Assembly: GCF_003265705.1 (NCBI RefSeq)
Contig: NW_020312785.1
Location: 24,035,102-24,099,101 of the forward strand
Source of the DNA: Callorhinus ursinus
Taxonomy: Eukaryota; Chordata; Mammalia; Carnivora; Otariidae
DNA: 64,000 nucleotides
Direction of reading: 5' to 3'
A program made the position numbers and the translations under genes. Positions within the stretch are counted from its first letter, which is position 1. The number at the start of each line of letters is the position of its first letter. Below are positions 1 to 10,640 of the stretch, piece by piece. Under the pieces are notes generated by a model. That model was not told the DNA's origin. It did no database searches and saw only the letters and a list, made by a program, of their open reading frames with translations.

Positions 1-1
1 A

Positions 2-191
2 GGGGGCGCCTGTGGCTCAGTCGGTTAAGTGTCTGCCTTCGGCTCAGGCCACGATCCCAGGGTCCTGGGATCGAGCCTTGCATCAGGCTCCCTGCTCAGT
101 GGGAGCCTGCTTCTCCCTCTCCCTCTACTGCTCCCCCTGCTTGTACTCTCTCACTCTGTCAAATAAGTAAGTAAAATCTTAAAAAAAAAAA

Positions 192-192
<1 letters not shown>
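2..192 (+). mobile_element. SINEC (tRNA-derived carnivore SINE)
   Basis: Near full-length carnivore SINE. The tRNA-like head begins GGGGCGCCTGTGGCTCAG, followed by the 'ATCCCAGGGTCCTGGGATCGAG' type middle, a CT-rich stretch and the AAATAAGTAAGTAAAATCTTAA tail signal. The element starts at the window edge, so the left target-site duplication is outside. The head wording GTTAAGTGTCTGCC is the arctoid type. It is non-coding and depended on L1 enzymes for movement. Confidence 0.95.
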
Positions 193-235
<43 letters not shown>

Positions 236-242
236 AAAAGAA
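193..242. repeat. (GAAA)n microsatellite at SINE tail
   Basis: About ten GAAA units grown from the poly-A tail of the preceding SINE. Tails of this kind often expand and are usually polymorphic. Confidence 0.95.
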
Positions 243-1929
243 AACACTTTCAGCACACAGAATGTCTCCTGCAAAATTCTCCACGTGTCCCTAAATTTAT
301 CATGCTTTGCTTTTGTGAAAAAGAGTTGTCAAATATGTTTTGATAAGATGTTTTCTGTGAGGGCATCATGTAGCTAAATCCGCCCTGTGCACCTGTGGTC
401 AAAGCCCATAGGAGAGGTGTATTTAGATCAGACGATGGGAAGACTTTAGTATCTATGCTCTAACTCTATATATGAAACTTATCAGTATCAATCCTGGACT
501 TAAAAATGATTCTCTCATGGTATTTTTGTATTTGAATAAAACTATATGTAATAAAATATTATAATATATATGTATATTATAGAAAATGTTCAGCATAATG
601 GATTGTTTTCTGGTTTTTCTTTGATTATGCCTTGTTTCTTTTTTCCCCCTCTTGTTCTGCCTTTAAGACATAAGAGCATTCTGAAAATAGAATGTTAACA
701 GCTGAAACAGTCTGGTTACAAGAAGTCATAAGTGGCATGAAAGAATATCAAGAGATTTGCCCACCAAGTTGAATTTCAAATTAACTACCATACGTGATTA
801 AAATGTCTGAATTTTGGTTCACTGCTTAAAAGTTAAAAATACAAGAAAATTAATCTAGTCATAACATACATATTTTTTTAAACCACTGGATCTTTTTAAC
901 ATTGCTTCCAAAAGATCATATAGTCTGTTATTCTTCAGTAAGAAAATTTGGTTTTAAATGCATTCATCTGGACAGAATAAAAAATTTCTTTTTATTAACT
1001 CCAGATACTCTTGAGTACTGAATTTCAAACAAAATATTTTCACATGGAAAACTACTGGGAGGTATCTACATATTCCTCTGAATTTATACTTCATATAGGA
1101 TTTGCAATGTATCCTGGACAAGTACACATATGAGAATGTGGCTCAAAACTGCAAAGTCAGACATTCGTGTCCTTCGTAGTGTTCATTTATACATTCAGCC
1201 ACCTGAGTATTGCAGACTTTCAACTAACCTGGAATCTGATTAGGCAACCAGCTGGCTAGCTCTGAGGTCTTTTCAGATTTGGGAGTGCGAGACGCAGGGG
1301 AGTATGAGCCCTGAGAAAGTTATTACACAGAAAAACAAAGTAAAGAAAATTAGGTGGTGAGTGCACTAGAGAAAAAAGTGCAAAGGGAAAAAGGCAAAGG
1401 TACAAAGAGGCTGGTAAAATGAAATGAGGGAATAGTAATTAGGAAATCTGCCAGTTCCTTTCACTGGAGACCTTGGGAAAAATGCTTTATCATGCCTAAT
1501 GACAAGTAACCTATACAGAGTCAAAACTAAATGAAAAAGGCTTATCCTAAATTGATTGAAACAATAATGAAAGAATCTTACATTTTATCGTTGAGCAGTA
1601 TGTTCCCTAAGGAACACAGACAGACTCACAGAACTTTAATTACATTAGGACCAGACATCAAATATGTTTTTCCCTTGAGTGGGGTCTGGCTGTGTCTCTG
1701 ACTCAGTCAGTCCCTGCAGTTAAGGGCAGCCCAGTGACAGGCTGGAAATAAAATGTTTAATTCAATTGTCTCTCTGGTATCAGATATTTAAACTGTATAC
1801 ACTATGCTCTTTTAAAACTGATGATTAGAGTTACTGACACTAATTTGTGTGTAGAGATGTCACGTTTTATTTTGGATGGCTTACAATTTTGAGTTTGCAA
1901 AGAAAACCCCGAGGAGTTAAAACTAATGC
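243..1929. other. Unassigned AT-rich non-coding DNA
   Basis: I recognise no gene, repeat family or simple repeat here beyond a short AT-rich stretch near 540-580. Open frames are short and show no protein-like composition. Confidence 0.6.
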
Positions 1930-2130
1930 ATAACTTACAATGTGCTATGCCACCTTCTATAATTCTATGTATATGTCATTCAATTTTATCAAGAACCCTG
2001 TGAGGTAGGCGCCAATAAAATCCCCAGTGTGCAGATGAGAAAACTAAGACAAAGTAACATTCCATGGCTCATTAATTGTGCAGCTGGTAACTGAACTCAT
2101 TCTTGCTTCTGTTCTGGAAAACCAATATAC
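1930..2130 (-). mobile_element. MIR SINE, ancient
   Basis: On the plus strand the segment reads as the antisense MIR core: 'AACCCTGTGAGGTAGG', then 'CAGATGAGAAAACTAAG', then a decayed 'AGCTGGTAACTGAACTC'. These correspond in order to the MIR 3' half and core. It is an old mammal-wide tRNA-derived SINE, heavily mutated. An open frame of 80 codons on the minus strand just downstream is not part of a gene I can recognise. Confidence 0.8.
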
Positions 2131-2329
2131 GTAAGTTTTGCTATTGTAAACGTTTGTCTTCATGATGATGAACGTTAGAGAGAATCTTAACACTCCGAAG
2201 GTATCGTTGTATTGAAAAGCCTGCTGAAAAGTGTTTCTACCAATGACTTCTCTGTTGCCTTCATCATACACCAGCTTCATACCCATTTCCCTTCCTCACT
2301 GTGGTCTACACTGCACAGCTCCAGAGCCA

Positions 2330-2570
2330 CCGTGTCAATGTTCCAATCCTGGCCTTGTCCCTTAATATCTGTGTGACTCTAGCTGTTGCTTAGGTCCTTT
2401 CTGCCTCATTGTTTCACTTGTAAAATAGGGATCATAGCAGTGTCCCATATATAACTAGAACCGAGAAAACTCTACAGCACACTAACCAGTTAATTCCTAT
2501 AAAGCACTCAGAACAGTGTTTGGCCTGAAGTAAGCACTACTGAAATGCTAGTTCCTACAATTATCATGGT
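2330..2570 (+). mobile_element. MIR SINE, ancient
   Basis: Sense MIR landmarks occur in order: 'ATCTGTGTGACTCTAG', 'CTGCCTCATTGTTTCAC', 'TTGTAAAATAGGGAT', 'AAAGCACTCAGAACAGTG' and 'TTTGGCCTGAAGTAAGCAC'. It lies about 200 bases from an opposite-strand MIR, which I read as an independent insertion. Confidence 0.85.
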
Positions 2571-3800
2571 TGTCGGTTAGTCCTGTCATCTCATGCAGTC
2601 CTCTAACACTCTGTGGACCTTATATTTCCTATAATTGCGTAACACTTTGGAGAAAAATAATAAAGCTCTGTTTACCTTTTGTAAGGACCGGGACAGATAC
2701 ACTTGGGAAAAACTATAAACATAGACAGAACTTTAGAAACACTGTCACATAACTGTGGCGTCTTTTTCTCTTTCCAAACAGTTAAATAGTTCCAAGGTAC
2801 ATGTACTACAAAATTTTCAACCTTTAAAAATTTTTCAAAAAAAAATAACTTTCTACTGTCCTGACAGCCAGCCCCCATACCAGAATCATCAATAGCAGCT
2901 TATTAATTTCCTCCCTTTCATATGACTTGAAAGGTTTAAACAACAGAAGAGAGACAAAGTCAGTTTATTTGGGACAATGAAATTTAAGGCTCGGCAGCCG
3001 TTGCTCTTACGGAGGTATCTGGGGAGGTACACTTACTAAGAGTCATCTGTTTAAGCAACAAAATATAAACATGTTTTTTTTTTTTTTTAAGGCAGTGAGA
3101 GAAGGAAAGCAATAACAGAATTTCCCCAACTTTCTTTACTATTTTGAGCTTTGCTGACAACAGAAATTTTTCAGCTGCTGATCATAAATAGCCAAAAAGC
3201 TTACTTGAAGCTTCAGTCCACAACAAGAAAAAATTATTCAGTATTCTCTGTGACAATGCTCACAGCCCCCTTGGAACTTCTGTGAGCTGCAAGACATACT
3301 CCTCAAGTAATATATGATGGCATAGAAACAACGAGGAAATAATTTGTACAGCAAATACGAGTGGGCACAGTAATGAGGCAGAAGGACTTATTTAAACTAG
3401 AAAGCCCCAGACACAGAATAAATAAGCATTTTGGCAGAGGAGCCTGAGACAGACATGAGTGTATGTGGATTTGGGAATGTGCTTCCCTGCCGGAAATCAT
3501 TCAATTATCAAAATTCTTTCCCCCTGAGACTTACAAACAGAAACCTTGGCCCGGGCTCAAATATTAAACATTAATGATGTTCTCCTGATGTTTAAAGAAG
3601 AGAGGGAAGGCTGTGGGCTACGTTAATTGTTAAAGAAGCAGTTGGGAGGAAACTTTGAATAGAATTTGGAAAAAAAAATAAATGATATTGCTATCAGCTT
3701 CCAGGTTTATTTTTTCTAGTAAGAAGGAAAGATTTTTAGGCACTCTTAGTGCCACTTTGAGTTAAGTGATCTCTTGTTTACTTTTATGAGGGCTAGCAGA
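2571..3800. other. Unassigned non-coding DNA
   Basis: No gene or known repeat recognised. It contains a 16-base poly-T near 3074 and several short AT-rich runs. Small open frames on both strands (around 2570-2880 and 3300-3500) look like chance. Confidence 0.55.
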
Positions 3801-4405
3801 TTGATTCATTCATTTAACAAATATTTACTGGATGCCCGCTGTGTGCCAGACATCGTGGAAAACTTGGGGTGCAGGGGTAAAGATGACAGAGTTTATGCCT
3901 AAGAGAGATAAAGATCCTAGACAAGAAGATGGACAAAAAGGGGTAAAACAGAAAGATAATTGCAATTTTCAGTGAGGAACATGGACACATCAAACAACAG
4001 GCTGACAGAAAGGATAACAGAATTATGCTTTATGTAGAGTAGACACGTGGCAGGAAGTTTGGATTTTATTTTAGGTCTGATAGGAAGTCATTGAAAGGTT
4101 TTAAAAAGAGAGATATTGTGACCCAATACATGAACATCACTTTTGCTATCAAGTGAAGATGTGTAATAAGGAATGGGGAGCAGGAGTGGGAGCAGGGAAG
4201 CCAGTGAGGCTTTTTTTGCAACGATCTAGGCAAAAAGACAAGATGGTTTGTTCAAGGAGAGGACAGTAGGGTGGGATAAAACTTCAAATTCAAGCAATAT
4301 TTTGGAGAGTCAATAGACCTTGCTGCTGAGGAACTGGATGCGGGCATTGCAAGAATCTTAGATGATCCCTAGATACCTAGCTTGTATAACTGGATCTATA
4401 GTATT
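3801..4405 (-). mobile_element. L2 LINE, 3' part
   Basis: Plus-strand text follows antisense L2 from its 3' end inward. It opens with 'TTCATTCATTTAACAAATATT' and 'GTGTGCCAGACATCGTGG', passes through 'GGATTTTATTTTAGGTCTGA' and 'GAAGTCATTGAAAGGTTTT', and reaches 'GCAACGATCTAGGCAAAAAG' and 'AACTGGATGCGGGC'. The later parts correspond to the decayed C-terminal coding region of the L2 reverse transcriptase polyprotein. No frame survives. Confidence 0.8.
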
Positions 4406-4817
4406 TGGTTTTGTTTTTATATTACACCCTCAGACCTTATTCATACTATAACTGAAAGACAGTGTTCTGTTCTGTATATTGAAGGGTATAAGATTTTAAG
4501 GTGTGTGCGTAGCGGGGGTCAGGTTTGGGGGGAAGGGGAAGAGAAAGAGTTCTATCTCAGACTCTTACAGATAGCGGAGAGAGGAAATACATTTATATGT
4601 AAATCAATTACAATTAGGAAGCTATCCATTACTCAGATTGCTTTTCTTACCTATTTTGTTGTGGTTGCAAAGTATTCAACTTGAAACAAACTACTGTCAC
4701 TGCTGTTAAGGTGTATTTATTTATGTATTTACATATTTGTTTTTTAATGCAGAAATTCAGAAACATATCTGTTGAGGTATGCCAGTCAGCAGGCTGGGTA
4801 ATAACATTTTGTGTTAA
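4406..4817. other. Unassigned non-coding DNA
   Basis: No recognised repeat or gene. A 100-codon plus-strand frame begins near 4382 and runs through this interval. It includes a G-rich stretch near 4512-4545 and matches no family I know. Confidence 0.5.
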
Positions 4818-4831
4818 AAATTCATGTGACC

Positions 4832-5083
4832 AAAACCCAGAAAAAAGACCCTTAACTATAGAGAACAAAGGGTTGCTGGAGGGTAGGTGGATGGGGGACG
4901 CGTGAAATAGGTGAAGGGTATGAAGGAAGGCACCTGTTGTGATGAGCACTGGGTGTTGTATGTAAGTGTTGAATGACTAAATTCTACACCTGAAACTAAT
5001 CTTACACTAGATGTTAACTAACTAGAATTTAAATAAAAACTTGAAAAAGGAAAAAAAATAAAACTTCTGGTTCCAACAAAAAT
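4832..5083 (+). mobile_element. Carnivore L1 3' end, 5'-truncated
   Basis: Carnivore L1 3' UTR markers occur in order: 'GACCCTTAACTATAGAGAAC', 'GGGTTGCTGGAGGGTAGGTG', 'GATGAGCACTGGGTGTTGTA', 'CTACACCTGAAACTAATC' and 'GATGTTAACTAACTAGAATT', then an A-rich tail. Likely target-site duplications are AAATTCATGTGACC (4818-4831) and AAATTCAGGTGACC (5084-5097), one mismatch. Only the non-coding end inserted, a typical dead-on-arrival copy. Confidence 0.88.
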
Positions 5084-5318
5084 AAATTCAGGTGACCCAA
5101 AATTCATTTTATTGAGAAACATCTCAGCACAATTATAAAGAAAAAAAAAAGAACAAATATTTTGTGGGACGGTGACTCTATTATGTATTGTATCTCACAA
5201 TAAACCTGGATGAACAATGAATACTAGGATTTTGTAGCTTATTGGTTAACAAGTATTTCATTAATTTATGGTCCCATCTCTCATATCATTAAACATTAAG
5301 TAACTATACAACTTTGTA

Positions 5319-5768
5319 TGGTTACTGGGCTGAAAAGAATCCCCCAGAATTCATGTCCACTTGGAACAGGTAAATATGATCCTAGTTGGATCCAGGGTCT
5401 TATATATGGAAGCAAGTTAAAATAAAGTCACACCAAATTAGGGGAGATGTCCTTATGACTGGTGTCTTTTTAGAAGGGAGAAATTTGGACACATGCACAA
5501 GACATACAAGGGAAAAATCCATGTGAAGATGAAGGCAGAGATTGGATTTATGCCATTGTCACAAACCAAGGAATGTCAAGGATTACCAGCAATCCTGAAA
5601 AGCTAGAAAGTCAAGGAAGTATTCTTCCCTAGAGCCCTCAGGGCTGGCCATTGACACCTTGATTTTGAACTTCTTGCCTCCAGAATTGTGAGAGAAAAAA
5701 ATTCTGTTGTTTTAAGGCATACAGCTTTTGGTAATTTGTTATGGCAGCTTCAGAAAACTAATATAGCA
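5319..5768 (+). mobile_element. MaLR-type solo LTR (MLT1-like)
   Basis: An old LTR of the ERVL-MaLR class. It starts 'TGGTTACTGGGCTGAAAAG' and has 'AATTCATGTCCACTTGGAAC', 'TTGGACACATGCACAAG', 'CCATGTGAAGATGAAGGCAG', the 'CCTCCAGAATTGTGAGA' block, 'TTCTGTTGTTTTAAGGC' and 'TTTGTTATGGCAGC', ending 'AACTAATATA'. No internal retroviral sequence flanks it, so it is a solo LTR left by recombination. Exact subfamily not assigned. Confidence 0.82.
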
Positions 5769-7024
5769 GGTAGCAGTAATTTAAATAGCCGACTGCATGT
5801 ACTCAATAATAATTATGCATCAGGTATTGTGTTAAAGGAAAGTTTGTGAGCAAAATTTCTTATCAAGATTACTTATGATTCTATCTGTATGATAAATACA
5901 GCCCCAAATGGCTGTCTTATTTAGAATTTTTATCATCCGTTTATAAATAATAAAATATACCCTGCAAAGAAGTACATAGTCACACATACTCAAGCATTCC
6001 ATTAATCTACAACTTTTCATACTTGCTCCCCAGGCAGATGTCTTACACTAAATTATATTCCTGTTCTATCAAACCTACTGGACCATGAAACTGGCCTATA
6101 AGATTAAGCAGACCTTACATGTGTGAGCCAACTTATGTCGGGACACCGGTAATTATCATATACTGAATGCTTTCTAAACTAAAAAATGGATTTCAATTTG
6201 TTTATACACTGTGCAAAAATATGCATAATATTTGTTTCTATCTATGAAGTACCCAAATAACCATTAAACAAATATATTATTGGTATGTAGACCAAAAAGA
6301 AATTGTTGAGGTAAATTCCTCAAATATTTTATTAATCCACACTAGTGACAAAGTACACAGCCAGCCAGAGTCAGAAAAATGTTTGTATGGTAACACGGTC
6401 ACTAACAGACTCCAGATGTGTCATTAGAAGACCCCAAGGAAAGCTCCCAATAGCTTGGGTATTAAGAGGGACACTAAGCTAAGGTAAACAAGCTCTGGAA
6501 TGAATGAGAGGCTATCATTTGCACTCACGAGGGCATATTTTAGTTCTTACAATAGTAAGAATATGTTGCAACTCATCATCTAAACATTTTTCAGACAATG
6601 GCATTGAAGATGCATGAGGGAGCTGTTGGACTGTGGTCACTTGCTGGACTTGTGGCTACTTTTGGCTTGGTGACAAAATAATGAATGCCTACTTAGGTAC
6701 CTTCACTTTAAGATGGCCTCCAAGGCCTGCAGGAACTCTTCCACAGCAATTAGAACAAAGGCAAACAAAAATAACATTAAAAGTGATAGGCACAAGGCAA
6801 ACAAAAGACAAAATCAATCTGGTCTTGGGGCTAGGTTTTCATAAGATACAGAACTTCTTCATGCAAGTGCTAAGTCTGAATAGGCGAAAAAGGAAAGAGT
6901 AGACAATGAATAGAACAGCTTCCCTCTAAGACAGCTTCCCTCACTCTTCCATAATTATGAACATTCTTACTATAACTGGGTAACTCTCATGTGTAAGCCA
7001 TATGGATTTTTTTTCAAGTGATTA
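5769..7024. other. Unassigned AT-rich non-coding DNA
   Basis: No gene or known repeat recognised. An 89-codon plus-strand frame at 6633-6902 has no recognisable motif. Confidence 0.55.
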
Positions 7025-7150
7025 AAGGAGAGTGTGACTGTATAGAAATTCCAGTTCTGCCACTTGTCTCATTATGTGGTTTGGGTTGCATTGTGGTTTA
7101 ACCTCCCTGCAATTCAATTTTCTAGTATGCCTTGTAAGGAATACTTACCC
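7025..7150 (+). mobile_element. Probable MIR fragment
   Basis: Decayed sense-strand MIR text: 'CCAGTTCTGCCACTTGTC', 'TTAACCTCCCTGC' and 'AATTCAATTTTCTAGTATG'. The middle is diverged, so confidence is moderate. Confidence 0.55.
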
Positions 7151-7929
7151 ACCTGGCAAGAAAGCTCTGGAGTGACTTCTTGTTTTATTTATTAATTCTT
7201 GAAATGCTCTCCTTGAGTCTAAAATGACATCCGACCCTGGGAAATCATTTCAATATATGTTCAAATAGCTACATCTACAATTAACATGGAATAGATTATT
7301 GTTGAAACATCTGACCACTTAACTATACTTTTATTCACAAAGCCTGAGATCAATATCCGTATTTCTTCTATGAGCATGAACACTTACTTCCAGCCCACGT
7401 CAGCTCTAGCTATTGTTTTGCATAACAGGAACTTACAAGTCTGTCTCTCTGGCTTTTTTTTTTCTTTTTATTTAAATTAGTTATTTAGTATTTTCAATGT
7501 CTTTGGTACTTCTAAATCTACTTTTACTTTTTCCATTCCTTGACTGACATCTTCTTCCCTCACAGAAAGAAAACACACACGTACACGCACGCGCACGGGC
7601 GCTCTAGCACAAATGGATGACTGAAACAAGAGAGGAATTAACAAAGATGATATTTGGTCCAGTAAACCTGGGGAATCAGGAGAGACAAACATTTTTCTGA
7701 CATAAACTACTGTACCATGTTATGAAAACAGCAATGAACTGGGAGAAAGAAGACTTAATTTGAAATACCAGCTCTCGCATTGACTACGTAATCTTGGGAA
7801 GGGCTCCTCGCTTGGGAAAGTCCTCTTCTCATGGGATGTAAGCCTATCTCATTAAGGAGTAAATTCATATAAGCCAAGATTATAGTACATTTTCTCCACG
7901 GTGTTCTACAGTGCTCAGAGCCATACCTA
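7151..7929. other. Unassigned DNA with purine-pyrimidine alternation
   Basis: Mostly unrecognised. Positions 7573-7596 alternate purine and pyrimidine (ACACACACGTACACGCACGC, continuing GCAC) and are locally rich in CpG. About 7745-7800 reads loosely like a MIR core ('CCAGCTCTCGCATTGACTA'), too weak to call separately. Confidence 0.5.
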
Positions 7930-8110
7930 GATTAATCTATAACTTCATAAATATTTGTAGAATCAGAGAATAAGTGAATGAACTTCATTTCTTCATCTGC
8001 AAAGGGACATTATAATGTTTACTTGCAGGGGTTGTTACAATAATCAAATGACATATGGAAAAACATCTAAGATAATAACTGGCATGTAATAAATAGAGCA
8101 TAAGTATATT
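7930..8110 (+). mobile_element. MIR SINE, 3' half
   Basis: Sense MIR 3' half: 'TTTCTTCATCTGCAAAGGG', 'GGGGTTGTTACAATAATC', 'AAATGACATATGGAAAAAC' and 'ACTGGCATGTAATAAATAG' match the usual order of 'cctcatctgtaaaatggg', 'gggttgttgtgaggatta' and 'cctggcacatagtaa'. Confidence 0.7.
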
Positions 8111-9514
8111 CTTTTAAACAGGAAATTGGAAAAGAACTTCCACATTTGTTGAGCAAAGCTATCATCTGTCTCATAATCAAAATAAGGAAACCAGAGTAAT
8201 TGACTTTGTGTGTCCGTCACCCATATACAGCAAAGATGGAAAAAGAAGTTATTCCTCGTCTACCACTCTCTTTTCCAAATCCCAAAGTACAGTTTAGCCT
8301 TAAGACAAAACGGTATTGTTCTTATAGTTGATTTTACTCCTGAGCTAAGTAATTTTCTGAATCTACATGCAATGGCTACATTAGGCAATCTATTTGGGTT
8401 GACAACAATGTAGTATTTATATAGAAAGATTCTGCATTCTAATCATTAGCATCACTGTGTTTTCCCACTTAAACAGTAAAAACAAATGACTGCCCTGGAA
8501 TACAGGCAAACATGTACACACACGCATGCATGCGTGCGCAATCTTCTGTAGTGGTAGTATATGAAGGGAGATTTCAGTAGTCAGAACTTAGTCTCAGACA
8601 CTGCATAATGTCAAATATTAATCATTTGTCAGCCCTTCTACCCCCACCCCACTGACAGCAGGAAGAAGTACATTAAGAGAATTACTTCCCCGTAAGTGAG
8701 GTAACATCTGCCTCAAACCTGGGCTAGGATAGAGTCTGGACCATCTCCCTTACAAGATCTGTTCATGTGGAATATAACAGAGGCATTCAGTTTTGCCTGA
8801 GGGCTCTTGCAGGATTTGGAATGCATAATTTGGTAGAAACTGTAATAAAGTAAGCAGTGTTTGGCACACCAGTAATCTGCACTGAGTAAAGACTTCTGAA
8901 TTTAAAATTCATACATACAATTTCCATTCTGGTTTCCCCCCCCCCTTTTAACTCCATGAGTCATGATGATAAAAAACACTGATGAACAGGGGTTCTTCCA
9001 TCCACACATTTACATAATGACTTTTTGGATTTTTTTTTTTTTTGAACTTTGTCTCAAAGCAAAATAATACTTTCTAATTAGGAAGAGTCGCCCTTTCCTC
9101 CCAGCCTGTGGACACATGGCGCATATGCTCATTACCAACCTCAGATTTTTAAGCATTTTCGGTAGACAGGGCTTGAGGGTATAACGAATGGAAACAGTCT
9201 GTCCATGTTAATCCAGTTGATTAAAACCAATGGGAACTAGTTACAGGTTAGAATTAACAACCTTTGTGCATTATGTGATTGAAAGGAGTAGATCCTCAAT
9301 AAATGAGGAACGGAGAAAAATAAGAATGCAGATAACATTTTATTGATACTTGGGCCAGAACTTTCATTAATAAGACAGTAAATCGGTAAAATCTAAGAAA
9401 ATAGTATTAGGAGCTTGGACTCACACTAACTTTATAAACTCACCTATATTTCTGTCACCAAGATATTTGATAAACTTGTAATAAGACTCCTTTGTAAAAT
9501 GCCTTACAAGTTAA
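8111..9514. other. Unassigned DNA, part possibly constrained
   Basis: No recognised repeat. It contains a perfect 16-bp palindrome at 8521-8536 (CACGCATGCATGCGTG) next to a CA run. The segment 9080-9300 is repeat-free with a more even base composition than its surroundings. Homopolymers occur at 8937-8946 (C) and 9031-9042 (T). Confidence 0.5.
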
Positions 9515-9645
9515 AAACTGTCTTATATCAACTCATTTCTGTGACTTTTTACTCTCATGACAACCCTGTGAGCAAGGTCAAACAGATGTCAGTATCTTAA
9601 TTTTTAAAAGAGGAAATAAACATGTCCCATCTTTAATAAACATTA
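9515..9645 (-). mobile_element. MIR SINE fragment
   Basis: Antisense MIR text: 'CAACTCATTTCTGTGACTT', 'ATGACAACCCTGTGAGCAAG' and 'TTAATTTTTAAAAGAGGAAA'. Only the 3' half is readable. Confidence 0.65.
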
Positions 9646-10437
9646 CAGATTATTTTGATGCAGGAGCTCCAGATGTATCTCTTAGTGCACAGGGAGTTTC
9701 TACATGTAATTAGAATGTCTCTTCGTCCCTTTTAAATCTCTAGATTTTAACGTATAGCTCAGTTCTCAGTATGCAGTAGTTTTAATTAAATCAGTTAATG
9801 GACTTAGTCATAGTGCTACTTTTAGGGCACAATTAGTCTTTTTCATAAATAGGTGATGTCTTCAAGAAGGACATATTCAAAGACTTATCAAATATACTGT
9901 TACTTTCCAGAAAATAAGTTTGAGATTGGAAAGGTTTTGCAATGCTGTTTAACACCAGGGGAAAATGATCCATTAATAAACAAATACTAAAAGTGAGGCA
10001 AAATAGGGAGAGTTTATCTAAGCATATTTTTAGACTCAGTCTGAGAATTTTGGCAACTTAGTGAAATAGGGTATAAACTCAATTTTTGGACTCGTGATTG
10101 ATTCCTATTAAATCTAGTACATGATAGAGAAAGAAAGAATTTATCATACATTCAGGGAAAAAATTCCTGAAGGCCCTCTCGCTTGCTAAAAATATCAAGT
10201 GGAACCCAAAAATACAAATTAAAGTCGACTCTCTGGGCCAGGGACTGAGTAAATTAGCAGATCTTGAAATAATCATATAAACTAGAACTGACATTCCATT
10301 GGCCAGCCTGATAAATTGGGATGCAATGAATCCCTGGTTTGCACCATTCCATCATGGACATCCCTGATGGTCCGATTTCAGTTAGTCTGACATTGGATGC
10401 CACCTTTTCATTTACTGCAGCTCATGGGTCCAACACG
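9646..10437. other. Unassigned non-coding DNA
   Basis: No gene, RNA or repeat family recognised. Confidence 0.55.
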
Positions 10438-10640
10438 TTCTTATCCCATTTGTTCATTTGATCCCATAGTGATTCTTTGAAGTAAGCTGGAAAGGGAACA
10501 CCGCCTTCATTTTATTAAAAAAAAAGAGAGAGAGAGGCTTGGAAAGATCAAGTTGACGCCCCAAGCTCATCTGGTAAGGCAGTGGTTGAACTGATAATCA
10601 GAACAGTGTTTTTCTATGATCTTGCTACACCATGACATGC
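10438..10640 (-). mobile_element. MIR SINE
   Basis: Antisense MIR: 'GATTCTTTGAAGTAAGCTGG', 'CTTCATTTTATTAAAAA', 'GAGGCTTGGAAAGATCAAGT', 'AAGCTCATCTGGTAAGGCAG' and 'GGTTGAACTGATAATCAGA' follow the usual order. A short GA run (10521-10534) has grown in the middle. Confidence 0.75.

Noticed and set aside
5319..5768. Part of an intact endogenous retrovirus
   Set aside because: Only one LTR is present with no internal region on either side, so it is a solo LTR.
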